Shown: piece after piece, positions 43,855 through 52,782 of the stretch
How the letters are laid out: each line of letters starts with the position of its first letter
Numbering within the stretch: the first letter of the stretch is position 1
DNA from: Actinophytocola gossypii
Lineage (GTDB): Bacteria > Actinomycetota > Actinomycetes > Mycobacteriales > Pseudonocardiaceae
NCBI RefSeq assembly: GCF_025165815.1
Contig: NZ_JAFFZE010000014.1
Coordinates: forward strand, 186,001-250,000
Direction: 5' to 3'
Length of the DNA stretch: 64,000 nucleotides
The notes under the pieces: model-generated
Databases searched by the model: none
Told to the model about the DNA's origin: nothing
The model's input: the letters and a program-made list of their open reading frames with translations, nothing else
Position numbers and translations under genes: made by a program

Positions 43855-44532
43855 TTACTGGTCGACGGCGACATCCTGGCCGATTCCGAGGCCGTCCGCC
43901 TGAGCCCGCGTCGTCCGGTAGTACAGCAGGGCCGCGGTCTCGTAGAGGATGTAGCGGACCTGCGTCTGCCTGGTCTGCACGATGGGCCCGCTGTGCGTCG
44001 GCGAGGTCCACGCCTCGAGGCCGACGTCGGTGGCCATCGTGCGGGCGCGCAGCGAGTGCCACGGATCGGTGACGATCACGGCGGTCTCCCAGCCGCGCGC
44101 GGTGATCTCCTTGGCGGCGGCGCGGAGGCTGCCGAGGGTGTCCTTGCCGACGCCGACCCCGATCAACGCGTCCTCGGGAACGCCCTGGTCGGCCAACCAG
44201 TTCGCGCCTGCCTCGGCCTCGGTGTACTCGTCGCCCGGCTGACGGCCGCCGGTGGTCACGATGTGTTCGGCGACCCCGGCGCGGAAGAGGTTGCGCGCCT
44301 TGCGGAGACGGGCCTCCAGCACCTTCGACGGCACGCCGTCGTACTGGGCGGCGCCGAGAACGATGACGACGTCGGCGCGGGTGCGGTCGTCGACCCGGGC
44401 GACCTGCCAGACACGGAAGGCGGTGCCGCCGACGACCAGCAGGCCGATCAGCAGCACGCCGACGAGCAGGCGACGCACGAACCGAACGCCCGGTCGCGGC
44501 CTCGGGTCCTCGGGTGTCACTGGACCGATCAT
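43855..44532 (-). CDS. YdcF/SanA-like DUF218 membrane protein
   Basis: A 225-residue protein. One N-terminal transmembrane segment (LLVGVLLIGLLVVGGTAF, about residues 21-38) anchors an extracytoplasmic DUF218 domain with ADVVIVLGAAQYDGVPSKVL, IVTTGGRQPGDEYTEAEAG and VTDPWHSLRAR. The family includes SanA, linked to vancomycin exclusion, and ElyC, linked to envelope polymer synthesis. ATG at 44532. Confidence 0.9.
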   Translation of the reverse strand: MIGPVTPEDPRPRPGVRFVRRLLVGVLLIGLLVVGGTAFRVWQVARVDDRTRADVVIVLGAAQYDGVPSKVLEARLRKARNLFRAGVAEHIVTTGGRQPGDEYTEAEAGANWLADQGVPEDALIGVGVGKDTLGSLRAAAKEITARGWETAVIVTDPWHSLRARTMATDVGLEAWTSPTHSGPIVQTRQTQVRYILYETAALLYYRTTRAQADGLGIGQDVAVDQ

Positions 44533-44712
44533 TCCAGACGCGTGGAGCGGCACCGTGAACCCCGGGGACAAACGATCCAGCCTACCCGTCACCACCGACA
44601 ATCCCGCCCGATCGACCGCTCCGTCGGCCGAGTTGTCCACACCTCCCCCACCTGTCCACAGTTCGACCGTCACCGCCCCCACGCCCCGCGCCGACCGGGT
44701 TTGCTTGGCGGC

Positions 44713-45669
44713 ATGACGAATTCCGCACCGCTCGACCTCGACGCCCTGCCCCGGCTGTTCCGCCACCAGGTGGCCACCGCGACCGACCTCGTCGCGCTCG
44801 GCCTCACCCGCACGGCCATCGACGAACGATGCGGCGACGACGGACCGTGGCGCCGCCTGCAACCAGGACTCGTCCTGCTCCGCGACGGGCCGCCCAGCCG
44901 TGCCCAGCGCGTCCAGGCCGCGCTGACCATCGCCGGACCGGACGCGGTGCTGACCGGCGTCGACGCGCTGGTCTGCCACGGCCTGACCGCGGCGCGCCTG
45001 GAGGGTCCCGTCCACGTCCTGATTCCGCCGCGCCGACATTCCCGCCTCGTGGACGGTGTGTTCTTCGACCGCACCCACACGCTGCCGGTGCCCCAGCTCA
45101 GATCCGGCTTCCCGGTCGCCCCACCGGCCAGGGCCACGGCCGACACCTGCCGAAGAGCCAAGGCGGCCCACCACGTGCGGGCCCTGCTGCTCGAGGCCAT
45201 CCGGCACGGCCGCGTACCGCCAGCCGCCCTGCGCGCGGAGTTGGCCGGCGGGTCGAGCCGGGGCACCGCCCTGCCCGGCCGGATCCTCGCCGAGATCGAC
45301 GACGGGGCGAGCGCGCTGGCCAAGGGCCTGGCGTCCCGGTTGGTCCGCCGGGCCGGGCTGCCCACGCCGCGGTGGCGGGCGCCGATCTGCGGGCCGACCG
45401 GCGTCCACCTGGCCACGCCGGACGCGTGGTGGGCGGAGGTCGACCTGGCGTGGGAGATCACCGCGCACGCGTTCGAGCCGTCACCCGCCGAGGTCCACGC
45501 GACGTTGCGCAGGGCGAGCAGGCTGGCCGCGGCGGGAATCCTGGTGATCCACACGCCGCCGACCGAACTGCGGGACAACCCGGCACGGGTGGCCGACCTC
45601 CTCCGGGACGCCCACGACCGGGCCGCGGCCCGCGTCGCGCGAACCGAGGCGGCGATCATGGCCGCCTGA
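44713..45669 (+). CDS. Actinobacterial AbiEi-like winged-helix/nuclease-fold protein
   Basis: A 318-residue protein. The N-terminal 60 residues (LPRLFRHQVATATDLVALGL, then WRRLQPGLVLL) form an AbiEi_4-like winged helix, as in type IV antitoxins. The C-terminal half contains AWWAEVDLAWEI and GILVIHTPP, a Vsr/DUF559-like PD-(D/E)xK pattern. Many actinobacteria carry several such stand-alone genes, and a toxin partner is not visible here. It is divergent from the ydcF-dgt-serpin operon and ends 11 bp from the convergent aspS-like gene. Confidence 0.7.
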   Translation: MTNSAPLDLDALPRLFRHQVATATDLVALGLTRTAIDERCGDDGPWRRLQPGLVLLRDGPPSRAQRVQAALTIAGPDAVLTGVDALVCHGLTAARLEGPVHVLIPPRRHSRLVDGVFFDRTHTLPVPQLRSGFPVAPPARATADTCRRAKAAHHVRALLLEAIRHGRVPPAALRAELAGGSSRGTALPGRILAEIDDGASALAKGLASRLVRRAGLPTPRWRAPICGPTGVHLATPDAWWAEVDLAWEITAHAFEPSPAEVHATLRRASRLAAAGILVIHTPPTELRDNPARVADLLRDAHDRAAARVARTEAAIMAA

Positions 45670-45680
45670 TCCCCCATCCC

Positions 45681-46946
45681 CTACGGCGTGAGGCGGTGCA
45701 GGTCGCGCGGGAACAGGGTCGTCCACCGGACGTTGCCCAACCCGAGCAGCCGTGCCGTCCACCGCTCCAAACCCATCGCGAACCCACCATGTGGAGGCAT
45801 GCCATGCGTGAACACGTCCAGGTAGTCCCGATAGCCCGCGGGGTCCTCACCCCGCGCCAGCAACGCGGCGAGGTAGTCCGCGTGCCGGTGCAGCCGCTGC
45901 CCGCCGGTCACCAGTTCCAGGCCGCGGAACAGGAGGTCGAAACTGTTCGAGTAACCGGGCCGGTCCGGGTCCGGGTGCGTGTAGAACGGCCGCTTCGCCA
46001 TCGGGTACCCGGTGACGAACAGGAACTCCGACCCGTACGTGCGCACCGCCCACTCCGAGAGCCACCGCTCGTGCGCCGGCGCGAGGTCCGGCTCGCCGCG
46101 CGGGTCGTCGTCGGTGTGCCGGGCGATCAGCTCCTGCGCGTCGGCGAAGTGCACCGACGGGATCTCGGCCGGCACCTCCGGCACCGGCACGATCCCGGCG
46201 ACCGCGTCGACCATCCCGGCGACGGTCTCCCGCAGCACGGCCATCACGTCCCGGTGGTCGGTCACGAACCCGAGTTCCGCGTCGAGGCTCGTGTACTGCG
46301 CGAGGTGGCGGGCCGTGTCGTGCGGCTCGGCGCGGAACACCGGCCCCACCTCGTACACCCGCTCGAACACCCCCACCAACGCCTGCTTGAAGAACTGCGG
46401 CGACTGGGCGAGGTACGCCCGCCGCCCGAAGTAGTCGATGCCGAACACGTTCGCCCCGGACTCGGTCGCCGACGACACGATCTTCGGCGTGTGCGTCTCG
46501 GTGAACCCGAGACCGTCCAGTGTGGACCGAAAACCAGCCACGCTCGCGGCCGTCACCGCGAACCGCTCCCGCAACTTGGGATGCCGCAACGCGACCGGCG
46601 CGTGGTCGAGCACCGTGGGCAACGAGGCCGCCATGCCCGGCCGGTAGAGGTCGAACGGCGGCGGCACCGCCGGCTCGGACAGCGGCACGAACTCCGGCTC
46701 GGTCAGTTCGTACCCGCCGGGCGCCTGCTCGTTGGCGGTCACGGTGCCACGCACCTCGACCACGGTCTCCTCGGGCAACCCCGATTCCCCCGCGGAGCGC
46801 GACACGACCTGCGCCAACCCGGTCCGGTCCCGGACCACGACGAACGTCACGGACTTCAACTCACGCCGGCGGTGCACCCAACCGGCGATCTTCACCCGCT
46901 CGCCGACGTGCCGAGGCAGGTCGACGGCCAGAACACGAGAGATCAT
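45681..46946 (-). CDS. Archaeal-type aspartyl-tRNA synthetase
   Basis: A 421-residue class IIb synthetase without the insertion domain of bacterial AspRS (which is near 590 residues). The OB-fold anticodon domain comes first (VKIAGWVHRRRELKSVTFVV), then motif 2 VFRAEPHDTARHLAQYTSLD and motif 3 GFAMGLERWTARLLGL. The YTSLDAE continuation of motif 2 fits AspRS better than AsnRS, whose equivalent reads ..FWMxEPE. The upstream T-box specifier GAC also says Asp. ATG at 46946 is three nt after an in-frame GTG. It may be a second, stress- or inhibitor-responsive AspRS. Confidence 0.88.
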   Translation of the reverse strand: MISRVLAVDLPRHVGERVKIAGWVHRRRELKSVTFVVVRDRTGLAQVVSRSAGESGLPEETVVEVRGTVTANEQAPGGYELTEPEFVPLSEPAVPPPFDLYRPGMAASLPTVLDHAPVALRHPKLRERFAVTAASVAGFRSTLDGLGFTETHTPKIVSSATESGANVFGIDYFGRRAYLAQSPQFFKQALVGVFERVYEVGPVFRAEPHDTARHLAQYTSLDAELGFVTDHRDVMAVLRETVAGMVDAVAGIVPVPEVPAEIPSVHFADAQELIARHTDDDPRGEPDLAPAHERWLSEWAVRTYGSEFLFVTGYPMAKRPFYTHPDPDRPGYSNSFDLLFRGLELVTGGQRLHRHADYLAALLARGEDPAGYRDYLDVFTHGMPPHGGFAMGLERWTARLLGLGNVRWTTLFPRDLHRLTP

Positions 46947-46949
46947 CAC

Positions 46950-47200
46950 ACTCCCTGGTGGATTCGTGCACGATCCCTTGGGAGTGCGGGCGAGAAGGGA
47001 ACTCGCGGTGCCACCGCACTTTCACCACCGGCACGCCGGCAGCCTCATCATGGCCCGATCACGGTGGCCGACCGGCGGGGCATGGGGCGACGCCGTTCCT
47101 CCCCGCACTCAGGAGGGTCTTCGCCCGGGGCACGAGTCCGCCTTCCCAGCTACCGGCGGCTCTCTCCGACTCGTGTGCTCCCCGCGCTACTCGTCTCCGT
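46950..47200 (-). ncRNA. T-box riboswitch, Asp specifier, translational type
   Basis: On the minus strand Stem I starts with GGAG (complement of 47195-47198) and the AGTA loop-E element (47188-47191). The facing strand has GAA then the specifier GAC (47122-47117) before CTCC, which pairs with GGAG; the next helix pairs GCGCGGGG with CCCCGGGC at 7 of 8 positions. The T-box core TGGCACCGCGA (47013-47003) lies in a hairpin closed by GTGCGG and CCGCAC. Downstream CACTCCC is exactly complementary to the Shine-Dalgarno GGGAGTG two nt before the ATG, so uncharged tRNA-Asp should release the ribosome site. Confidence 0.85.
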
Positions 47201-47286
47201 CAACGCGTTGCCGCACAGGGTAAGCGCTCTCCTGCCGATCAGACTCGCGATTTTCCACCGCACCCGCCGAGCCGCGACCCGCCCAG

Positions 47287-47892
47287 TCAGCCGGCGGCGG
47301 CGTGGATCACGCTGTGGAGCGCGTCGGCGATGCGTCGGGCGGCGCGGTCGGGATCGGGTTGACCCGCGTCGAGCCAGGCGATGACGGCTTCGAGGGTGAA
47401 GGCGGGAATCAGGCGTGCCGCCCAGTCCTGCCAGGGACCGTCGGGGATCGACCCGGTGAGGTGGCGCTGGGCGATCTCGGTGGAGGTGGCGCGTAAGCCG
47501 TCGACGACATCACGGAACTCCGGCTCCCGGACGGCGTGCCGGAACAGCAGCCGAAAGCCGTCCGGGTCGTCCCCGGCGGCGCGCACCAGAGCGGGAACGG
47601 AGTCCTCGTCGTAGTTGCCGGTGCCCACGGAGCCGGTGAGGCGGTCGCAGGCCCGGTCGAGCACCGCGCGGTACAGCTCGTTCTTGGAGGTGAAATGCCG
47701 GTAGAGGATGACGTGGGTGACGCCTGCCTCGACGGCGACATCCTCGAGGCCGGTGGCGGCGTAGCCGGTGCGGGCGAAGGCGCGGGTGGCCGCGGCGAGG
47801 ATCTGCTCGCGTCGTTCGGCACGGGGAAGGCGGCGACCGGGCTCGGCTCGCGTCGCCGACGCGCCTCGGCGGTCGGGGTACTCGCGTGCCAT
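47287..47892 (-). CDS. TetR-family regulator
   Basis: A 201-residue repressor. HTH: REQILAAATRAFARTGYAATG and LEDVAVEAGVTHVILYRHF (about residues 27-68). The ligand domain ends AARRIADALHSVIHAA. ATG at 47892 has GAGGAGG at good spacing; a GTG two codons earlier is less suited. Divergent from a P450 gene with TACAAG repeats between them, so it likely represses both. Confidence 0.92.
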   Translation of the reverse strand: MAREYPDRRGASATRAEPGRRLPRAERREQILAAATRAFARTGYAATGLEDVAVEAGVTHVILYRHFTSKNELYRAVLDRACDRLTGSVGTGNYDEDSVPALVRAAGDDPDGFRLLFRHAVREPEFRDVVDGLRATSTEIAQRHLTGSIPDGPWQDWAARLIPAFTLEAVIAWLDAGQPDPDRAARRIADALHSVIHAAAG

Positions 47893-47903
47893 CGGCACCT
47901 CCT

Positions 47904-47970
47904 CTTGTACAGGTCGGAATATACAAGTAACGTTGTTAAGGAGTGCTTATACAAGAGCAAATAAACTTGT
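47904..47970. promoter_or_regulatory. TACAAG/CTTGTA repeats between tetR and P450
   Basis: CTTGTA (47904-47909) and TACAAG (47922-47927) form an inverted pair with a 12-bp gap; TACAAG recurs at 47950-47955 and CTTGT at 47966-47970. Both right-hand TACAAG copies are preceded by TA, giving TATACAAG 28 bp apart. The 88-bp gap thus holds two likely operator units, one for each divergent gene. Confidence 0.5.
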
Positions 47971-47980
47971 GGAGGCGATC

Positions 47981-49156
47981 GTGGATGCCCCGGTCCAGCT
48001 GCCTTTCGAGGAGACACATCCGCTGCGGGTCGCGCCGCGGCTGCGGCTGCTCCAGGCGCGGCAGTCGATCCATCGGGTGCGCACAGCCGTGGGGCACGAA
48101 GCGTGGCTGGTCACCGGACACGCGGAGGTACGGCACCTGCTGGACGACGACCGGCTGGGTCGCGCCCATCCCGATCCGGACACGGCGGCTCGGACCGGGG
48201 AGTCGGTGTTGTTCGGCGGCCCGCTCGGCGACTTCGACACCGAGCGGGCCGACCACGCGAGGATGAGGTCGCTGCTGAGGCCGCACTTCTCGCCCCGGCA
48301 CCTGCGTGCTCTCGGCGCCCGGGTGGAGACGTTGACCGCGCGGCTGCTCGACGAGTTGGCGGACCAGGGACCGCCGGCGGACCTGCACGCGGCGCTGGCG
48401 GTGCCGTTGCCGATCCTGGTGATCTGCGAGCTGCTCGGCGTGCCGTACGAGGACCGGGACCAGTTCCGCGGCTGGACCGCGGACGCCGCGAACACCCGCG
48501 ACCGTGCCCGGTCCGAGCGTGGGCTGGCCGAACTGTTCGGCTACGGACAGCGGCTGGTCGCCCGCAAACGCGAGGAGCCGGGTGACGACGTCATCTCACG
48601 GTTGTGTGCGACCGAGGGCGTCTCCGACGCCGAGGCCGCCGGCATGTCGATGGCCCTGCTGTTCGCGGGCCATGAGACCACGGTGGTGCAGATCGGCCTC
48701 GGGACGCTGATGGTGTTGGCCGACCGGGCTCAGTGGCAGGCCCTGGTGGACGACCCCGGTCTGGTCACGAACGCGGTGGAGGAGATGCTGCGGGCGCGGG
48801 CCAAGGGTGGCGGCGGCATCCCTCGGTACGCACGGACGGACCTGGTGATCGACGGCGTCACCGTGCGGGCCGGCGACCTGGTACTGCTGGACAACGGGGC
48901 GGCCAACCACGATCCGGCGATGTTCGCCGACCCGGACCGCCTGGACGTCACCCGGCCGGCCGGCGCGCACCTGACGTTCGGGCACGGTGCGCGGTACTGC
49001 CTCGGGGCTCCACTGGCCCGGATCGAACTGTCGGCCGTGTTCTCGCAGCTCGTGGCCAGGTTCCCGACGCTGCGCCTGGCCGTGGACGTCGAGGACGTGC
49101 GGACACGCCGCGACGTGGTCACCGGCGGCCTGGTCGAACTGCCGGTGCGGTGGTAG
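47981..49156 (+). CDS. Cytochrome P450
   Basis: A 391-residue P450. I-helix MALLFAGHETTVVQIG has the canonical AGHETT, K-helix ExxR in VEEMLRARAKGGGG, heme loop LTFGHGARYCLGAPLA with Cys340. The residues after ExxR are unusually glycine-rich (AKGGGGIPRYA); most P450s have bulkier residues that line the substrate pocket. GTG at 47981 has GGAGG; reading further upstream enters the tetR promoter. Controlled by the divergent TetR. No redox partner gene adjacent. Confidence 0.93.
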   Translation: MDAPVQLPFEETHPLRVAPRLRLLQARQSIHRVRTAVGHEAWLVTGHAEVRHLLDDDRLGRAHPDPDTAARTGESVLFGGPLGDFDTERADHARMRSLLRPHFSPRHLRALGARVETLTARLLDELADQGPPADLHAALAVPLPILVICELLGVPYEDRDQFRGWTADAANTRDRARSERGLAELFGYGQRLVARKREEPGDDVISRLCATEGVSDAEAAGMSMALLFAGHETTVVQIGLGTLMVLADRAQWQALVDDPGLVTNAVEEMLRARAKGGGGIPRYARTDLVIDGVTVRAGDLVLLDNGAANHDPAMFADPDRLDVTRPAGAHLTFGHGARYCLGAPLARIELSAVFSQLVARFPTLRLAVDVEDVRTRRDVVTGGLVELPVRW

Positions 49157-49181
49157 CGGATCCGTGGCCAGGCCATGCGCG

Positions 49182-50162
49182 TCAGTGCCGCGCCGCGTGG
49201 GTCATGGCGGTGAGCAGTGTTCGCGCGCCGTCGGTGGCGGTGTAGAGGACGCTGTGGCCGTCCTGCCGGCGGGTGACCAGGCCGTCGGCGTCCAGGCGGG
49301 TCAGGTGGTACGACACCGTGGCCGGGCTGAGGTGGTGGCGGGTGGCCAGTTCCGAGGTCGACCGCGGGGTGTCCAGGTCCGCCAGCAGGGCGACGCGGCG
49401 GGCGCTCAGCTTCGGTGCGCCGAGCACGCGCCCCGGGGACGCCCAGACCGCGCCTCTGCCGCGGGCCGGGTAGCCCAACAGCACGTCGCCGGGTGCGCCG
49501 TTCCACACCGCGGGCCACGGCAGGAACACCGAGGGGGTGAGAACCGGACCGGGCACGGGCTCGGCCACCAGGTCGTACGCGGACTCCTTGGTGAGCACGG
49601 CGCCGTCCCAGCGCAGGGTCGGGTGCAGGTCGCCGAGGATGCGGGCGAGGCCGACCCGGGCGGCGTTGGCGGCGCGGTGCCGCACGTCCTCGTCCAGGAC
49701 CCGGCGCAGGGCAGGCCACGAGTCGGCGAGCGTGGCGTGCCAGCAGTGGCGCAGCTGCTCGGCGGCGGACTCGGCCACGGCGCGTTCCCCACCCCGGTCG
49801 AGGACGGCGGCCACCGCCGGGGGCAGCGGGCTGCCCGGGAACGCGCGCTCCAGGTGGTCCCGCACGGTCCCGGGCGGCGTGGTCGCCACGGCCTCCAGCT
49901 CGGCGTCCAGGGTGGGCTCGTACTCCGCCGGGAGCGGCACCAGGAAGTCCGGCACGTACGCGGACTCGGGCTCCACCAGCGCGTGCACCAGCGACACCGC
50001 GTCCCGATCCACGCGCGGCCTCGTGGACGCCACCCACCGGGCCGCGAACGGCGCGCGGGCCGGGTGGGTCAGCACCTCCAGCGCGCAGGACAGCTCCGCC
50101 AGCCGGGACAGCGCGAACCGGGAGCCGGCCAGCCGCTCGGGACCGACCCGCACGGTCAGCAC
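49182..50162 (-). CDS. ArsR-type winged-helix regulator, DUF5937 family
   Basis: A 326-residue protein in which the DNA-binding domain is at the C terminus: LSARRVALLADLDTPRSTSE then LATRHHLSPATVSYHLTRLDADGLVTRR (about residues 240-300). The long N-terminal half (LAGSRFALSRLAELSCALEV) matches the DUF5937 extension that precedes ArsR domains in actinobacteria and may bind a ligand. GTG start at 50162. Divergent from a metallo-hydrolase gene, which it probably represses. Confidence 0.85.
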   Translation of the reverse strand: MLTVRVGPERLAGSRFALSRLAELSCALEVLTHPARAPFAARWVASTRPRVDRDAVSLVHALVEPESAYVPDFLVPLPAEYEPTLDAELEAVATTPPGTVRDHLERAFPGSPLPPAVAAVLDRGGERAVAESAAEQLRHCWHATLADSWPALRRVLDEDVRHRAANAARVGLARILGDLHPTLRWDGAVLTKESAYDLVAEPVPGPVLTPSVFLPWPAVWNGAPGDVLLGYPARGRGAVWASPGRVLGAPKLSARRVALLADLDTPRSTSELATRHHLSPATVSYHLTRLDADGLVTRRQDGHSVLYTATDGARTLLTAMTHAARH

Positions 50163-50180
50163 GGCCGGACCCGCCCGGGA

Positions 50181-50196
50181 TTCGACGTTCCTCGAA
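50181..50196. promoter_or_regulatory. Inverted repeat between arsR-type and MBL genes
   Basis: TTCGA-CGTTCC-TCGAA is an inverted repeat in the 108-bp divergent gap, 18 bp upstream of the regulator start. The form and location suit an operator of the DUF5937 regulator. Confidence 0.4.
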
Positions 50197-50270
50197 TCGC
50201 TCGCACCGGACCGGCACCCCCTGATCGACTTCCTCGCACCGGAGTATCGCAAAGGACCGAGGAGACCGAC

Positions 50271-51212
50271 ATGACCAACCAGGTGCGACGACGCACGTTC
50301 CTGCTCGGCGGAGCGACCGCCGGACTGGCCGCGGCCGGTCTCACCACGCCCACCGCTGCCGCCGTGCGGGCGTCGGGCAGCGCGACGATGGCGGCCGGGC
50401 CGTTCCAGGTCGTCGCGCTGCTGGACGCCACCGGCCCGTTCTTCCTCCCCGCCGAGGAGGCGTTCAGCGGCGCCACGTCCCGGGACTGGACCGGCGCGAG
50501 GCGGGTCGACCCGGACGCCTTCGGTCCGGACGGCACCTGGAACCTGGACTTCCGCTGCTTCGCGATCCGGCTCCCGGCGGGCGGCTTCGCGCTCGTCGAC
50601 GCCGGGGTGGGACCGGCCGAGAGTCCGGCGTCGGCGTGGGCGCCGGTGCCCGGGCACCTGCTGGAACGCCTGACCGAGACCGGCATCGACCGCGCGGACG
50701 TCCGGCTGGTCGTGCTGACACACCTGCATGAGGACCACTTCGGCTGGTCGGTGTCGCCCGACGGGGTGCCGTACTTCCCGAACGCGCGGTACGTGGTGCA
50801 GCGGACCGAGATCCGCGCGCTGGAGCAGGCGGGCGACGACGTGGTGCTCCCCTATGTCGTGGACCCGCTGCGCCGGACCGGGCAGCTGGACACCGTCGAC
50901 GGCGACGTGTGTCTGGCCCGCGGCCGGGGCGGCGCGGTGTCCACGATCCCGACACCCGGGCACACGCCGGGCCACCAGTCCGTCGTGGTGCGCGGACACG
51001 GGCGCCGCGTCGTGATCACCGGTGACGTTCTGGTGCACGCCGTGCAGCTGGTGGACCCGGACGTCGGCTACGCCTTCGAGGCCGACCAGGACGTGGCGCG
51101 GGGAACCAGACGGAGCCTGCTCGAGGACGCCGAGCGGGGCCGGACGTGGCTGGCGACCGCGCACCTCAGGACCCCGTTCGTCCGCGCGGACGCGTATCCC
51201 CGGCACCGCTGA
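50271..51212 (+). CDS. Tat-exported metallo-beta-lactamase-fold hydrolase
   Basis: A 313-residue secreted protein. Twin-arginine signal VRRRTFLLGGATAGLAAAGL at the N terminus. Zinc motif LTHLHEDHFGW (HxHxDH, about residues 149-156), PTPGHTPGHQSV with the third His, ITGDVLVHAVQL with the bridging Asp, and a late His in TAHLRTPF. Family members hydrolyse lactones, lactams or thioesters; N-acyl homoserine lactonases share this form, but the specific substrate is not evident. SD GGAGA six nt upstream of ATG. Confidence 0.9.
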   Translation: MTNQVRRRTFLLGGATAGLAAAGLTTPTAAAVRASGSATMAAGPFQVVALLDATGPFFLPAEEAFSGATSRDWTGARRVDPDAFGPDGTWNLDFRCFAIRLPAGGFALVDAGVGPAESPASAWAPVPGHLLERLTETGIDRADVRLVVLTHLHEDHFGWSVSPDGVPYFPNARYVVQRTEIRALEQAGDDVVLPYVVDPLRRTGQLDTVDGDVCLARGRGGAVSTIPTPGHTPGHQSVVVRGHGRRVVITGDVLVHAVQLVDPDVGYAFEADQDVARGTRRSLLEDAERGRTWLATAHLRTPFVRADAYPRHR

Positions 51213-51223
51213 GTGTTCAGGCG

Positions 51224-52585
51224 CTAGCAGCCGAGGAGTTGGCCGCCGAGGTAGTTCTCCAGCTTGTCGACCGAGATGCGCTGCTGGACCATCGAGTCGC
51301 GCTCGCGGACGGTGACCGCGTGGTCGTTGAGGGAGTCGAAGTCGACGGTCACGCAGAACGGGGTGCCGATCTCGTCCTGCCGGCGGTAGCGGCGGCCGAT
51401 CGCGCCCGCGTCGTCGAAGTCGACGTTCCAGTGGCGGCGCAGCGCGGCCGCGATGTCCCGAGCCTTCGGCGTCAGGTCCGCGTTGCGGGACAACGGGAGC
51501 ACCGCCACCTTCACCGGAGCCAGCCGCCGGTCCAGGCTCAGCACCGCGCGCTTGTCGACGCCGCCCTTGGCGTTCGGGGCCTCGTCCTCGCGGTACGCGT
51601 CGAGCAGGAACGCCATCAGCGGGCGCCCGACGCCGGCGGCCGGCTCGATCACGAACGGGCGGTACCGGGAGCTGGTCGACTGGTCGAAGTACGACAGGTC
51701 GACCCCGGAGTGGTTGGCGTGCGTGGTGAGGTCGAAGTCGGTGCGGTTGGCGACACCTTCCAGCTCGCCCCACTCCAGGCCGCCGAACTCGAAGCGGTAC
51801 TCGATGTCGACCGTGCGCTTCGCGTAGTGCGCGAGCTTCTCGGCCGGGTGCTCGTAGAGGCGCAGGTTCTCCCGGCGGATCCCGAGGTCGGTGTACCAGC
51901 GCAGGCGCTCGTCGATCCAGTACTGGTGCCATTCCTCGTCAGAGCCCGGCTCGACGAAGAACTCAAGCTCCATCTGCTCGAACTCCCGGGTGCGGAACAC
52001 GAAGTTCCCCGGCGTGATCTCGTTGCGGAACGACTTGCCGATCTGCCCGATGCCGAACGGGGGCTTGCGTCTGGACGTCGTCAGCACGTTGAGGAAGTTC
52101 ACGAAGATGCCCTGCGCGGTCTCCGGCCGCAGGTAGTGCAGGCCCTCGTCGGTCTCAACCGGGCCGAGGTGGGTCCGCAGCATCATGTTGAACTCGCGCG
52201 GCGGCGTGTACTCGCCGACCGCCCCGCAGTCCGGGCACGGCACCTCGGCCAGGTCGGCGACCCCGTGCTCCTCGGCGAGCTGGTCGGCCCGGAACCTGCG
52301 GTGGCACGCCGTGCACTCGACCAGCGGGTCGTGGAACGCCGTGACGTGCCCCGAGGCCTCCCACACCTGCCTGGGCAGGATCACCGACGAGTCGAGCCCG
52401 ACGACGTCCTCGCGGCGGTGCACCACCGTCCGCCACCACTCGCGCTTGATGTTGTCCTTGAGCTCGACGCCGAGCGGCCCGTAGTCCCAGGCCGAGCGGG
52501 TGCCGCCGTAGATCTCACCGCAGGGGTAGACGAACCCGCGCCGCTTGCACAGGCTGACGACGGTCTCGACGCGATCGGCGGGCAT
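51224..52585 (-). CDS. glyS: Glycyl-tRNA synthetase
   Basis: A 453-residue alpha2-type class II Gly[22 protein letters not shown] at the N terminus, motif 2 [21 protein letters not shown], motif 3 [18 protein letters not shown], and the C-terminal anticodon domain ([32 protein letters not shown]). A CxxC pair (CTACHRRF and CPDCGAVG) indicates a bound zinc. ATG at 52585. In M. tuberculosis glyS is likewise divergent from smtB-zur. Confidence 0.97.
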   Translation of the reverse strand: MPADRVETVVSLCKRRGFVYPCGEIYGGTRSAWDYGPLGVELKDNIKREWWRTVVHRREDVVGLDSSVILPRQVWEASGHVTAFHDPLVECTACHRRFRADQLAEEHGVADLAEVPCPDCGAVGEYTPPREFNMMLRTHLGPVETDEGLHYLRPETAQGIFVNFLNVLTTSRRKPPFGIGQIGKSFRNEITPGNFVFRTREFEQMELEFFVEPGSDEEWHQYWIDERLRWYTDLGIRRENLRLYEHPAEKLAHYAKRTVDIEYRFEFGGLEWGELEGVANRTDFDLTTHANHSGVDLSYFDQSTSSRYRPFVIEPAAGVGRPLMAFLLDAYREDEAPNAKGGVDKRAVLSLDRRLAPVKVAVLPLSRNADLTPKARDIAAALRRHWNVDFDDAGAIGRRYRRQDEIGTPFCVTVDFDSLNDHAVTVRERDSMVQQRISVDKLENYLGGQLLGC

Positions 52586-52782
52586 GGGCACTCCAACTGC
52601 GGTGCGCTCGGGGCCAGGGCGTTCAATAGGGGCCGCGCCGGACGATCGTGGACCCCAGACAGTGGGCACAGCCGCCACAGCCTAGCCCCAGCCCACGCTC
52701 CACGAACGGGCGACAGATTGGGCCGAATGCGCGCGGCTGGCGTTGCGGAATGTAATTTGCAAAGCGTCCGATAGGAGGACAA

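Noticed and set aside
42601-45669. A 1022-codon plus-strand frame
   Set aside because: Only its last 318 codons are real (AbiEi-like gene from 44713); the rest mirrors dgt and the YdcF-like gene.
46950-47223. Short open frames in the leader before the AspRS gene
   Set aside because: The segment is explained by T-box elements and the frames have no conserved protein pattern.
52586-52782. A Zur box in the gap between glyS and the small membrane protein gene
   Set aside because: I found only a weak TTGC/GCAA inverted pair there and no match to the actinobacterial TGAAAATC-type consensus.
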